Source of the DNA: Cytidiella melzeri
Lineage: Eukaryota > Basidiomycota > Agaricomycetes > Polyporales > Irpicaceae
Direction of reading: 5' to 3'
DNA length: 64,000 bases
NCBI GenBank assembly: GCA_022592445.1
Contig: JABYQR010000017.1
Coordinates: forward strand, 62,001-126,000
The notes under the pieces are model-generated. The model did no database searches and was not told the origin of the DNA. It saw only the letters and a list, made by a program, of their open reading frames with translations. A program made the translations under genes and the position numbers. Below are positions 12,269 through 23,622 of this stretch, piece after piece (the first letter of the stretch is position 1; the number at the start of each line of letters is the position of its first letter).

Positions 12269-13237
12269 ATGAGTGGCTTGCTATCATCTCCTACGCTTAG
12301 CGTGCCTCACCTGTCTATTGAGACCTCTCCTTCTCACTCAGAGCTCAAGGTTCGCGTCGGTAATAGGATGAGAAGTAGCAGCATTGTAAAGGTCGAGACA
12401 GTCGGGGAAGACAACCAGGAGGAGGGGTTGGACCAGAGCGTGTACGAAAACATGAATGCGGAATGGGTGAACAGGAAAGGTGAGTTCAAACTGTCCTTCA
12501 TTGACGACCGTTGCCCTCAAGGTCTTTGTCACGTTAGGTGCTTGGGCGATACACCCACTGCTCATCATTGCAGGCAAAATAATCATTGACATAATACCCG
12601 GTATGCAGCAAGAGCTTAGTTGGACCTTAGTCAATTTAATATACCTTGGGGTATGTTCCTTACGTTGGCGGCCTCTACTGCGCTTCCAGGTCTTGACAAC
12701 CGACGCAGTTTCACTACTTGATGTTCCACTATGTCACTGGCATACCATTTCAATCGGACCTCCACAGCGGTGCTTATGACGATCTGACCCTCTGGGAGCA
12801 AATTGATGAAGGTGCACAGTATACACCAGCGAAGAAATGGCTCTTCTCAGTTCCTATAGCGCTGTAAGCGAACTTTCCCCCTCTCGTGCTAAAGCTTGGT
12901 GACCAACGTATTCATTCGCAGGTTCCTTGCATCGACACATTATACGAACTACAACCCATGGAATTTTGCCATAAATCTCTCTGCGCTCATTTTCGTCCTC
13001 ATCCCCAAACTTCCACAGGCATGTTTCTGCCCTTCCTTTTTCGGGCTTCTTACCCCGGCTAACATCCTCGTCTCCTTGCAGCTACATCGCCAGCGCGTGC
13101 GCTTTATGGTCGAGGACGAGCCTTCGGGAATGTCTACTCCAGTTACCCCAGGCTACCCAAATCGCTCTGGTGCTTCAACCCCCGTCCTCCTCCCTGACAA
13201 TATACCACCCATCAAAGTGACACCTCCCAGCTTCTAA
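12269..13237 (+). CDS. ORMDL-family regulator of sphingolipid synthesis
   Basis: Five exons (12269-12479, 12538-12650, 12709-12863, 12922-13018, 13082-13237) give 243 residues. The ORMDL core is clear: MNAEWVNRKGAWAIHPLLII, then SWTLVNLIYLG, the HYVTGIPFQSD segment, LWEQIDEGAQYTPAKKWLFS, THYTNYNPWNF and LIFVLIPKLPQLHRQRVRF. About four hydrophobic membrane segments are visible. The family sits in the ER membrane and restrains serine palmitoyltransferase; in yeast, N-terminal phosphorylation relieves this, and the Ser-rich first 50 residues would suit that role. Compared with human ORMDL (about 150 residues) there are extensions at both ends, the C-terminal one Ser/Pro/Thr-rich. The fourth intron (13019-13081) starts with GC rather than GT; only this junction keeps the conserved PQLH text in frame. 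Confidence 0.93.
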
Positions 13238-13656
13238 GCCCGAAAGTGCGATTGGCGCATGTCCTTCTGATATGTGTCGCAACAAATTAATGAACCTTTG
13301 TGGATTTTGGAGCACAGTAACTTGGCAGTAGCAAAATTGCCCTCCAAACCTGTGTGTCATCTTGCGGTCGCAGCTTCTCTTTTCTCATATCATGATCTCC
13401 GTATATTGCATAACACCTCATCCTTAACTAGTCATCTCCTCATCAACCAGCCAACTCATACGAATCTTACAATTCATTGCTGCCTACTTCGGGGGTTTAA
13501 TACAAGGAACGTATACTGATACACATACAACGTTCGGAGGCCAAGCACCAACTTCAGGAGGTTACTGAATCTCATGCCTTGTATGGCGCTGGAGTGCATG
13601 TACATGTACATATCATTTTGAGCTTCTCTTCATATTTTCGACTAGCGTAATCACGG
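13238..13656. other. Convergent 3' region between ORMDL and MTD1
   Basis: Terminator region of two convergent genes; only short unrecognised ORFs, nothing else seen. Confidence 0.3.
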
Positions 13657-15221
13657 TTATGGTTCGGATTCCGCGGGCAACGTGAGTCGCTCGTCTCTGT
13701 AGGAACGCAAACGTAACCTACGCCGAGAAAACAGGTTAGCATCGCATTCTCTCTGCCTCGATGACCGACTGCACTCACAAATTACGCAAGAGCATCATGA
13801 TAGTCACTTTCCCAATGGTTGACATATACAAAGAGGCCTATATCATCCAGATTTCGTCAGCACCGAGTCAGGAGACACAGCATTGGCATATGCAGTTCGC
13901 ACCTTTTCTCGGACATCTTTGTCAAAGTTCTTGTCCGCAGCGACATTGATACATATGCAGCCGTCCTTCAGCCATTCTGTCTTGACCTTGTACGAAGCAC
14001 TCGGCACGGCAGACACGACTACGTCTGACAGGCCGAGACATTCCTCCAGCGAGCGCGAGCACGGGCGAACGACATGTTTGGGATGATACCTGCTAGCCTG
14101 TTCGAACTCAGACGAATCGCGTGGAGGACGTTTCGTGTATTCCTAACGAGGGTCACGGCACTCAGTCCGCAGGTCCATTACAAAAAGAGTAAGCGGAGAG
14201 CTACATACTTGGATTGAGTCGATATCCGCTGAATATACTCGGGCTCCGTCGTTTGCCAGGAGCGCAGCGAGAGGACGGCCTACCACTTCAGATCTAGAGG
14301 TGAACGGTCAGTCTTGAGAGTCATCCGAACTTTGAAGGGCTGGTACCTGTTGATTACGGTGATCGTCTTGCCGTACGCCCGGTCACCGTAAGGCAGGAGG
14401 GTGTTGTACACGCGAGTGTACTCCAAACACTTGACTATGGCCAAAGGTGTGCACGGAAGGATGGATTTGACATAGCCAGGCGGAGCCTTGTCATCAACTA
14501 CAGGAGGCGGAGGCTCATTAGGTGTTATCGAAGAGAGCAGCGACTCGGGCTTCAGGTAACGAATGCTGAAACCACATCAGGACTACTCGTTACAAGATAA
14601 ATATAGAATTGCTTACTTGTGGTATAGATTGTAGTGGAACTTGAAGTGCAATCCCTCCACGTCTTTCAATGGCGAAACGACCTGGCATAGATGTCGAGTA
14701 ACAGCCCAGTGCAAGCCATGACTATGCCTACCTGCTGCAAGTAGTGATCCTGATTTCACAAAGGAGCTTTTAGCTGAGCAGAAATGCTTTTGGCGATCAA
14801 CAGTACAGACCTGCTGCACACCAAAGATAGGGTAATAAACCTTGGGTATGATTTCAAAGTCAAGAGGTCGGTACACGCAATACATACGATACACGCAGAT
14901 ATATGTGCCTACCATGATACCGTCCACATCATCGCTATTGTTTGCCTCGATGATTGCCTCTTCCACCCCCTCCCCTTCGCTCAACGTCGGGTCGGCAGCA
15001 GCGCCAATCTTCTTGAGCACGAATTCAAAGCCAAGCTCTTCGCACTGCTTCTTTGTGAACTCTGCATACATCTTACTCGGGGCTCCAGACGTGGCCAGTA
15101 TTCCAACGAGCCTTGGACGTCGAGGACTCTCACTCAGAGCGGCCTTGATCTCATCTCTGAACACGCTTGCGATGGGGTCCGACTTTAATAAAAGGCCCTT
15201 CCCAACGTTGCTCGCCGACAT
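13657..15221 (-). CDS. MTD1: Methylenetetrahydrofolate dehydrogenase (NAD+)
   Basis: Nine exons (15221-14913, 14840-14811, 14749-14732, 14681-14617, 14565-14347, 14293-14209, 14142-13903, 13837-13779, 13717-13657) give 361 residues. The order of conserved blocks follows yeast Mtd1: SKMYAEFTKKQCEELGFEF, EEAIIEANNSDDVDGIM, VYYPIFGVQQDHYLQQVV, KDVEGLHFKFHYNLYHN, KSILPCTPLAIVK, then the nucleotide-binding block INRSEVVGRPLAALLANDGA and the C-terminal KASLYVSTIGKVTI. The enzyme is cytosolic and oxidises 5,10-methylene-THF to methenyl-THF with NAD+, feeding one-carbon units to purine synthesis. Exon 3 is a microexon of only 18 nt (DHYLQQ) and exon 2 is 30 nt; both are confirmed by homology and phase. 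It lies head to tail behind the inhibitor-2 gene. Confidence 0.92.
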
Positions 15222-15554
15222 CGTAGGGAATAGGGCGAGAGTTGGCGGAATTAAATCTTGGAGTACAGATGCTCTACCACGGGGAGACCAGGAAGAAGTT
15301 GCGATGGAGTTGGGCCAACTCAAAAAAACGACTTCAATTTTTTGGAACAAGAGGCTATGAACCCGATCCAGATCTACAGTAGGGCTGCAATCCCCTACCA
15401 CTCAATCGAGGGCCTGCCGACGATTACCTTACGACATACATGTCGAACACGACTGCACATAAGGATCCAAGATGGTATACAGAGATGCACAGGGACAGCA
15501 GCAGCAACAATACATAACGTTCATCATCGTCAGTTAACCAATCGGAAGAAGGCA
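15222..15554. promoter_or_regulatory. Gap between inhibitor-2 gene and MTD1
   Basis: This 333-bp stretch holds the 3' end of the inhibitor-2 gene and the MTD1 promoter on the minus strand. No other gene is seen. Confidence 0.3.
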
Positions 15555-16506
15555 TCAGTCTGCATGTACCACACCATTAACCTTGACTTCTGTGTCTGAA
15601 TCCACGGACATGTGGGATTCAGTATCGGCAAGAGGGCCAGCAGCGTCGTCGTCGTCTTCTTCGTCTATGAGACTCTTGGCCCTCTGGTTCAGAATGTCAG
15701 AAAACAACAAGATAACAAGGATTAACGAATGAACACACCTTCATCGCTTCAGCCTCGTTGGAGTAATGTCGCCCTCTAGCTCGGACAAACGCAGCGTGTT
15801 TGGCAGCAGCTGTAAGAGGTAGAAATAAGATGATGTACGCAAAGAAGTGATATCGACTTACTCTCTTCATCCATTTCCTCATCAAATTCTATTTCATCCC
15901 CTGGCTGGCGACCATCCAGGCGGATGACCTCACGAGCATCGTTCGGGAGATTGAACGAGGTACTGCGACTAGAGCTTCTGCTTCCTGGACCACCCCCAGA
16001 GGACGCCGTCCGCCCTCCGCTGGAGAACGACGTTCGACGTGAGGGAGGGGCAGATTCACCGTCAGTTGCAGCAACGCTGCTTGTCGGCGAGGATGACCTA
16101 GGGATCATGGTTGCCGTGGCGCCACCCAGGACAAGCTGGGGTATCTCTGTAGCAGTGCGTTCAGCCGTAATTCCATATGTGCGGTGAACAGGGGTGAGTT
16201 CGCAACGTACCCCCGTCGATTGTGTCTGTCTCAGCGTCGTATCTGACGTACGGTGTTTTCGGCTCTGTGATCTTCATCTGACTGTCCTTTTGTGCTTCTG
16301 TAAGCGCAAGGTTATCTTCATCCCACTGCAGACTATGCGTATAGTTAGCGATAGTCATCGTCCTTCACCCGGGTGTCCACATACTGCTGCTGCCCAGAGC
16401 CTCCGTTCGGTGGTGCGTTCTTGAGGATACCCTTGGGCTTAGAGTTGGATCGAGAGATTGGTGGATGCTGAGGGGGTGATTGGTCTAACATCTCGAAGGA
16501 CGACAT
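15555..16506 (-). CDS. Protein phosphatase 1 inhibitor-2 (Glc8 family)
   Basis: Five exons (16506-16385, 16332-16211, 16146-15862, 15809-15739, 15683-15555) encode 242 residues. The three PP1-binding features of inhibitor-2 are present in order: KGILKN at residues 25-30, the [20 protein letters not shown] block with TPY after it, and the C-terminal [20 protein letters not shown] helix, followed by an acidic DEEDDDD tract. The middle is a long Ser/Gly/Arg-rich insert (residues about 85-150) that human inhibitor-2 lacks. Inhibitor-2 binds the active site of PP1 catalytic subunit; yeast Glc8 is also an activator after phosphorylation at a Thr-Pro site, and the TP of TPY here matches that site. 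Start at the first ATG, giving the usual short N terminus before KGILKN. Confidence 0.9.
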
Positions 16507-16886
16507 AAGTAGCAAGTAAGCAAGGGTTGTTAGCTATTCGGAGGATGAGGAGGGTAGAGACGGTGCTGTTCGGACTCAAGGCCTATGAAAGGGTGGCGCC
16601 AAACTTATCCACAATGCTAAATTGACATCCTCTTTATGGCACAACACGTGCTCTATGACGCCCCTGTCAAAGTCAGTTCTAACCAGGTATCGTCGAGCGG
16701 TGCGTCTGATCAGTAAGACACAGACCTCGCTGCGTACGAAGACGTGGTCGCCCCAACGCATACTCACTGTGTCAGCGTGGTACCTATATTAACAGTGCCA
16801 ACTAAGTAGTACAGACGATCGATGTACGCAATTATACATGTGTATCCGTGAGAAATGAAGATGAGCAGTCTATTATCGTGTCGTGG
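16507..16886. promoter_or_regulatory. Gap between STIMATE gene and inhibitor-2 gene
   Basis: Minus-strand promoter of the inhibitor-2 gene and 3' end of the STIMATE-family gene. A 63-codon minus-strand ORF (16767-16576) lies inside; it resembles nothing I know and may be leader sequence. Confidence 0.3.
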
Positions 16887-18454
16887 TCAAGAGGCTATTC
16901 GGACCGAGGATGGACGGTCGTGGTCGCGCCACACCTCTCGAAGCGCAGCCTTCCTCCCAGCGATCCTGTTCCCGGTCCATTCATCTTCTCCCACTCGACC
17001 CGCCCAGTCAGAGGACTCATCCCAGACCGCCCAATCCTTCTTGTTGTGGACCTCGTCAGAAGGGCAATGCGCCTCTTCTAAGGGTGGTTGCAACGTCACA
17101 ACGGGTGATGCAGAGTTAACGGCAACAGGCGCGGGAGAGCGCGCCTCGAAAGTCAACGGAGGTGGTGGTGATCGACGCCAGTGTTTATGAGGAGACATGC
17201 TATTCGCCCGAGTGGATGGATTCCACGACGACACTAGAGACGTGCTTGTGCTTGTGCTTGTACTTACAAGGCTTGGCGGGTACGCGTGAATGGCTATTGC
17301 TTGTGCAACTTTAGGCGTAGTGGAACCAGAAGCAGCTGCTGTTGTCGACGTTCCAGGAGACGACTTATTTTCGTCCGAGGACCTAGTTTCCCTCGACTTC
17401 GACCTGGACTCCGATCGGGGGATAGGACGAGGATCCTCGATATCCTGCCGATGTGGTTCGTCATCGTCGTCATCTATAGATGAACGGAAAAGCGGCTCTT
17501 CGTCGGGATCTTCGACGCGTTCTACATCGTGCGAGGGAAGAGCTACGGATGCAGAATGTGCCCCAGCCTTGACTATTGAGTCAATTAGCCAGAATTGTAA
17601 GATGTTCATAATTATTGGGAAGACTCCCATGGTGCTGTAATTGACGAATCAAGGTACATACGACAGAGGAGGATGTAATGAAACGTACAATATCACTTGC
17701 GCAGCATCACTCGTGCCGAGAAAGCTCAGCAGCCATTCGCCTGCTTTAAATATTCCAGGAGTCGCAGCAAAGAGGGCGAGCACGATAAGTTTCATGGTTG
17801 TCAAAGCAAAGAGGTATACGGCCAGTTGACGAGCCCAGTAGCTCAAGGAGGGTGGGCTGCCATATTTACCGGTCTCGAAACCTTTGAAGCCGCACTTCTC
17901 CTTGAGGAAGAATGTGAGCGAATGAAGAGTGAGATATATGATTGCCACGCCTGTACGAGGAGCTAAGCTATGAGTTCAATGTATCTCTATTCGAGGAAGT
18001 CTGTAAACTTACCGAACGTGGTATCAATAAGAATGTTTAAAAAGTACAGCACGCAAGCATTGCCAGCCGCAACCTCGGCAACAACCCCAGAAATAAGGAC
18101 ATTCACCCCGTGAACAAACATCTGGCCTATGACTTGCTTGGACACGTCGTAAGACCTATCCGCCGGATGTGGCAAGGTGAACGGTGAACGGAGAGCCAAG
18201 CCCGACGCGCAACGCATACACTTACCATATTACCCAAGGCCGTTTGGGAGATTCCTTTTGCCGTTTATATACCAATGAAAGTATGACCAGAACTCCCATC
18301 AATCCTTGCACGACCTATAAATCCAGCGTAAATTGAGGTAACAGAGTTGTGGCCATTACGGAAGACTAACGAGAGCTGTGGGTCCCAGTAGCCTGCAGCT
18401 ACGATGGTCAACCGGTATGTCGTCAAAAATATCGTCATTACCAAGCATAGGCAT
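16887..18454 (-). CDS. STIMATE-family vacuolar/ER membrane protein
   Basis: Five exons (18454-18371, 18314-18226, 18155-18013, 17950-17689, 17634-16887) give 441 residues. The conserved core of this family (human STIMATE/TMEM110, yeast YPL162C) is visible: CRLLGPTAL, VVQGLMGVLVILSLVYKR, DVSKQVIGQMFVHGVNVLIS, LYFLNILIDTTFGVAIIYL and MNILQFWLIDSIVKAG. Five or so hydrophobic segments span residues 25-215. The C-terminal 220 residues are hydrophilic, acidic then Ser/Pro-rich, encoded by one exon, with an (ACAAGC)n run that codes a short Ser-Thr repeat. Human STIMATE supports ER-plasma membrane junctions and STIM1; the yeast protein is vacuolar and of unknown function, so the job here is open. The start at 18454 was chosen because it is the frame that splices in phase into LLGPTAL. 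Confidence 0.85.
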
Positions 18455-18675
18455 TGTGCGTAGGCGTAAGGAACGACGAAAGTTGGCCAATGCGTGGGGA
18501 TGAACCGGAATACGATGTAGTGGGAGTGCCGAAGGTGGAGGACAGGATTGGCTGGATCAGAGAGCCGGTTTGGCTCTGTCACAGAGTAACAGCGTCACAT
18601 TATCGAATCTTTGACCACGCCAGTGAAGACTTGCCCTAAACACTCGCGTTTGCCCCGACGGACGTATTCAGACTC
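18455..18675. promoter_or_regulatory. Divergent promoter of STIMATE-family and Reb1-like genes
   Basis: 221 bp between two start codons that point away from each other. No TATA box is obvious. Confidence 0.5.
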
Positions 18676-21022
18676 ATGTCTGATATCGACGCGTTGGCCC
18701 TCGGACAAGCTTACGGCGACACCAACAATGCTGTGCCATCTAACAAGAAGGAAAACAAGAAACGTGCCAGAGAGCACCAGGATGGAGGCGGGCTGCTGGA
18801 GGTGAGGCAGAAGAAGAAAAAGAAGTCAAAGGATCGCGAGGTGGCTCATGAAGCGCATGCTTATGTCGAACCGGAAGGGACTGCTGAGCAGAGCGTAGCT
18901 GCTTTAGGGCTCAATGTCAAGGAGGAGAAGAAAAAGAAGAAGAAACGGAGACAGGATAAAGGCAAACAACGCGCAGAGCCGATGCAGGAGCCCGTACAAG
19001 TCCAACATTCGACCCCTGCTCCTGCTCCTGCTCCGCACTCGGTACAGGAGAATGACTTTGCGGCGTCAGATTTTTTGTCCGCAGTTGTCGCAGCTGCATC
19101 GGCCACCTCTCATATCCATGCAGGGCCTGCTGGCGAATACATGCCCTCACCGCTGCCCTATCATGACCCAATGGCAGCTTACCCTTCGCCCACTGGCGAG
19201 TTCCCTCCCTTTGCTCCTCCTATGTTTCATCCCGGACCTGATGGCATTGGGCTACCGGACTTGACTATGCTCTCAAGCGACTACCTCCTTCAGACTCTGC
19301 AAAATCTTGACATCACGCAAATTGCGTCCGTTTTGAAGACTCTAGGAGAGAATGGATCTTCGCTCGTGCTGCCCTCCCTCAATTATGCTCCTTCGTTTGT
19401 ATCAGGCCCACAGCCACCTGGCCCTCCACCGGTGAAGCAGACCTCAGCGAAGTCTGTCTCTATCCTAGGTCGCCATCCTAAGCAAGTGAAGGCATCTGGT
19501 CAGAGTACCAGGTCTTTGCCACCGCCTACGCTCTCTCCGCCGGCGGTTGCAGCTGGAGAGGATAACCCTGACCATAGCTATATGCTCGCTAATGTTTGGA
19601 TGAACGCCAGTAAACTTGCGCAGATGGCTCAAACACACGGTACGGTGCAATCTTGTCAATGCCTACGGGTCTCGTTGGTAATATGCTTGTTCAGGTCTCG
19701 TCTATAAGAAAGGCAAATTCTCTGCCACGGAGGAGGCACAGCTGAACGCTGCTATAGAGAGATTCAAAGCGGTTAGTAGTAAGGTATGTCACCCTCGGTT
19801 GTATTCGCTGATCAAGACTTGTAGGGAAAAGGCATGAGTCAACAAGACCTTGTCGATCTAGTCTTTTCCAAGGACAAAGGCCGTGGGGACACGTTCTGGC
19901 AAGAGATCAGTAAGGCTCGCTCATACGTCCGTGCAACAGCTCTTTAATTACTGTGTTCAGCTGCTGCAGTCCATGCACGTCCTATCATCGCTGTCTACCA
20001 TCATGTCCGTCGTAGACTGGACCCTCTCGCTAAACTCGGGAGGTGGATGGCCAGTGAAGATGATTCCCTCCGAAGGTAAGCAAATTGCTCTCGTGTTAAC
20101 ATGTCTCTGACCTGTATTCCCGTGCTTTCAGCGCAATACAGGAATTTGGCCAGCAGTGGCAGAAAGTCAGCGATTGTGTTGGGCGAAGCGCAGCTGACTG
20201 CAGAGACAGGTACCGGAATCACTTGGAGAACAGTTCAAACAGAAGGAGTGGTAGGATGTTTTCCTGATTTCAAGGACGATGCTGCATGCTGATGGTCCTA
20301 TAGGTGCTTGGTCAAGAGAGGAGGAGGAAGAGCTCACGGCCATCGTGAACGAGCTTAAGATACAGCGAGGAGAGGTTTCGGATAGCGAGATTTTCTGGGG
20401 CGCTGTGAGTCAAAGGATGGGTGGCCGACGTGGAAGACAGCAATGTCGTGTGAAATGGTACTTAATTACTGGCCATTTTCGTAGTTGCAAGCTGACTTGT
20501 ACATGTAGGCTTGATTCTTTGAGCTCGAGATTCAAGAATGAAGGCATGAAGCCTCGATGGGGGCAGGTGGACGCGTATATTCTTGTACACAAGTGTGTTC
20601 TCCCCTTCATCGACATACTTGTTCGGCACGCTGACGGAGCATGGTTTGCAGAATTGATTCCTTGAATGTACGCGACGACAGCGAGATAGATTGGAAGACT
20701 CTGCCTGACGAGGATTGGAACATGTGGAGCGCACATTCCTTGCAACGAAGGTGGCTGACAATGAAACGAAGCGTGAAGGGCTTCGAGGATATGTCGCACG
20801 CGGGTCTGTACACATCAACTCTAGTCGATTCTCGTATTTACCTTCTGAGCAGAGCTGATGGACATATTGAGAACGAAGAAAGCCCAGTCGCCACTACCTC
20901 CGGTAGCACCACGAGGGACGAAAAAGAATCCAAGAAGTGCTGAGACTATTGAGGACTCGGATGAAGAAGCAGGAGGCAGGGCCAGTGAGTCTACGCAGGA
21001 TTTGCTAGAACTGGCAGCGTAG
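18676..21022 (+). CDS. Reb1/TTF-I-like Myb DNA-binding protein
   Basis: Nine exons (18676-19639, 19695-19783, 19825-19909, 19961-20075, 20132-20250, 20304-20457, 20509-20592, 20652-20803, 20853-21022) encode 643 residues. The N-terminal third has three Lys/Arg clusters that look like nuclear signals, then Pro-rich low complexity. From residue 320 on, Myb/SANT-like repeats follow: GKFSATEEAQLNAAIERF, LGRWMASEDDSLRRAIQEFG with WQKVSDCVGRSAADCRDRY, and GAWSREEEEELTAIVNEL with FWGAVSQRMGGRRGRQQCRV. The arrangement fits the Reb1/TTF-I/DMTF1 group, which binds rDNA terminators to stop RNA polymerase I and block forks, and in yeasts also binds promoters. The exact subgroup cannot be settled by eye. 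Intron 2 is only 41 nt. The tail is Glu/Asp/Ser-rich. Confidence 0.82.
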
Positions 21023-21255
21023 ATTATCTCAAACAGTCGATGTAGAGTTCATAAAAGTACTGCTTGCATCGATGTTATGGATTACTCATTATTGATGCGA
21101 GTCACTATTACTGCAGTAGCGCTCAAGATGCACAAGTAAGGCTAAGAGTTCACACATCAATGCAAGTTGGTCTGTGCCATCATCCTGTGCGTATACAAGC
21201 GAGTATTTGCAGGTTCGTGGTATGGACTCATCATGCCATTGATAGTAGCTGAAAT

Positions 21256-22879
21256 ATGCGAGCAGCCATGCAGAAACGTACAACGCGTAGTTCCACGCTC
21301 TCAGTGGCACAGCAGCCTGCGGTGAACGGCAGGAGCAGTTCTCCAGCAGAAGATTCAGTATCGGCTCTTGAGGTACGTTTTTCGCTGAGACAACATATAC
21401 GACAGACACGCGGTTACACTTCCGCTCTGCCAGAGCCATCTTGCGAAAGTGCTGCAAGCTGCCCGCGAGGGTTATGCGAAGCTGCGGCAGCAGAACGAAC
21501 AGCTCGCGGCCGAACTTGCGGACACGAAAGATGAGTTAGAAGGGGAGGCTCAGCCGAAGCGTGCAAGCAAAGGGAAAGGGCCGAATGTGTCTCACTTGCA
21601 GAAGAAGATTGTAGAGCTCGAGGGCAAGGTGAGGGAGCTTGAGAAGGTGAGTGCGCCGTGGTTGTGCCGTGAGAGTTGTGGTTGAACCCGTGATAGTCGA
21701 GGGCGAAGGACAAGCGGAAGATAGCAAAAGTACGTGTTGTGACTTCAAGAGATGTCTATTGGCATTGGCATTCAAAGTTTCGCAGCTGGAGGCCAAGGAG
21801 ATCAAACGGGATGCAGAAGAGCTACAGGATCAAGCCGAGTTTGAGGTGGGAGACTCGGCCGATATAATGCGCAAGGTAGTACATTAGTTCCCAGTCATCC
21901 AGCATGCAGAGGTTGCTGAGGCTTGTCACAAGCTCCTACGCAGATTCCATGACCTGATGCTTGCCAACTCTCTGGGTGACTCAGAAGAGTGTCCTGTCTG
22001 TATGACAGTGATGGAAGTTGGCGAAGCGACGAGGTGCGCACTTGGTCTCCGTTTCTCAGTTTCGGCACTTAATAGCTGAACCAACTCTAGCCTTCCTTGT
22101 CAGCACGTATTCTGCACAGAATGCATCCAACAATATATTGCGGCGCGCTCACATGAAGATGAAGGCGGCAAGGCAGTCCCATGTCCATCTTGTAGGGAGA
22201 TGGCTAATATAAAAGACATGGAAGTGGTGGAATACACATCTGCCACTCAATGGGATGCGTTGCTCGAGGTAGCCAATGCTGCCGCAAAGTCAGATAGAAG
22301 GAGGGGGGAGTTGGACACCAGCGACGAAGAGGAAGAAGAAGCCGCTGCGAACACCTTCATTGATGATGAGCAGTCTGAGCATGCCAGGTAAGTGCTACCT
22401 ATAGAAGAATATCTCAGACGCATTGCAGTGAGGTTGAATGTGGCTTTCTAGCACGGTTCTCACAGATGTGGAAGAGAACGAGGAGGTTCGACAGGATGAA
22501 AGCATATTAAGCTCTCCGTTACACATATCAAGTCCTTCGAAGGGGAAACAAAGGCTGCTCCGCGTCCAGACTCCGCAGTCACAAAATGAGCAGCCCGCCG
22601 CCAGGTCTGTTGGCAATGTTCTGGTGGTTCTGAGCAATATTGACCCACCTTGAAATCAGCGGTAGTGGAACTGACTCGACATTAACGAACTTGGATGAAG
22701 CACCGGAAGAAGGTGGCAATGAAGAGAATAACAGCCACTCACTGTCGAGTACACCACGCCGTCCCGCTCATTCTACCACACCTTCGTTTCTTCAGTCGCC
22801 TATATCTGAGAGGCGACGACGTTTGGAGCAATTGGCAGATGAAAGACAAGCAAGAGCCAAACGCAGACGATTCAGCTAG
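21256..22879 (+). CDS. C3HC4 RING-finger protein with coiled coil (putative E3 ligase)
   Basis: Eight exons (21256-21372, 21434-21646, 21697-21729, 21786-21845, 21903-22033, 22091-22387, 22452-22604, 22660-22879) encode 407 residues. Residues 45-140 form a coiled coil (RQQNEQLAAELADTKDELEG). A RING-HC finger follows: CPVC at 171-174, C188-x-H190, C193 and C196, C216 and C219, so all eight zinc ligands are present in C3HC4 order. Acidic stretches (SDEEEEEA) and a basic tail (RQARAKRRRFS) complete it. Such proteins usually act as ubiquitin ligases and the basic tail suggests a nuclear place; the substrate is unknown. Exon 3 is a 33-nt microexon between two 50-56 nt introns. For intron 4 the donor at 21846 was chosen (57 nt) over a 27-nt alternative, both in phase. 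Confidence 0.82.
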
Positions 22880-23374
22880 GTTCTAGGAATCTGATATATG
22901 CCATGAGTTTCTGCGTGTCAATGCAACCAAATAGACCACACAAGGTCCGTATTTTGTATGTAGCAGAGTTTACTCAGTTCAGAGTGTTCATGATGACAGC
23001 TACAACATTGAAGAGTTGCTTGCTCTGTTCAGGACATTCAAGTTGTGCATAGTGGATAGCAAGTAACATCCCCACTATGCTCTAAGTTCCCTTACCCCTA
23101 CCCTTGTATACCCTTACCTTTGTGGAGTGTAAGGGGTTTGCAAAGGGTTTGAGGGGTTAGCAACCCTTCAAGAGTTTACCCCCAGGGTATCACTTGCAGG
23201 ATTAGAGCCAGCAAGTGGCAAGATACATTCTCTAAAGTCCAAAATGTAATTGGAATGTTGTACATCCTGAATAAAAGGAAGTGTTTAGTTTTTGGTAGAG
23301 TGTTGTATTTTAAGGTTTGCCACCTCTTTCTGTTTGTATCCATTGGTTCCCACCACCCGCCTTTTGTCATTCCT
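22880..23374. other. Gene-free stretch at the edge of the repeat nest
   Basis: 3' flank of the RING gene followed by AT-rich DNA. Bases 23088-23170 are unusual for repeated short blocks of ACCCCTACCC/AAGGGGTTTG type on both strands, which could fold; otherwise nothing is seen. Confidence 0.3.
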
Positions 23375-23622
23375 GTCACAGATTTTCAATGTTTCTACAA
23401 GACTTGCCTTAACAAGCAACAGTATTGATGGAATCTTGATGGGACCATTGTAAGTGCACATGGGCGCTTATCCTGGCACTTATTTTGGCGCTTATTGTCA
23501 CAGATTATCAATGTTTCTACAAGACTTGCCTTACCAGGCAACAGTATTATTGGGAATATTTAAGCGCTTATCCAGCATCTATTTAGGCGCTTATCCAGTG
23601 CTTATCTGGCACTTATTCCTGT
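23375..23622 (+). repeat. Tandem 5' fragments of an LTR with GCGCTTAT repeats
   Basis: Two successive copies start with TGTCACAGATTWTCAATG (near 23376 and 23497) and both match the first 130 bp or so of the LTR at 46755-47457. Each copy ends in a short array of imperfect GGCGCTTATCC units. The first copy is cut precisely where the second begins, so this is a tandem pair of LTR heads rather than a whole LTR. Confidence 0.7.

Noticed and set aside
17228..17261. GTAAGT...CTAG stretch of 34 nt in the last STIMATE exon
   Set aside because: Too short for an intron and not a multiple of three; reading through keeps the frame to the stop.
21877..21902. Very short (about 27 nt) intron in the RING gene
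   Set aside because: An in-phase GT donor at 21846 gives a normal 57-nt intron to the same acceptor.
23450..23622. Short regular repeats that could suggest a CRISPR array
   Set aside because: The GCGCTTAT units are directly adjacent, imperfect, without unique spacers, lie in LTR fragments, and the genome is fungal.
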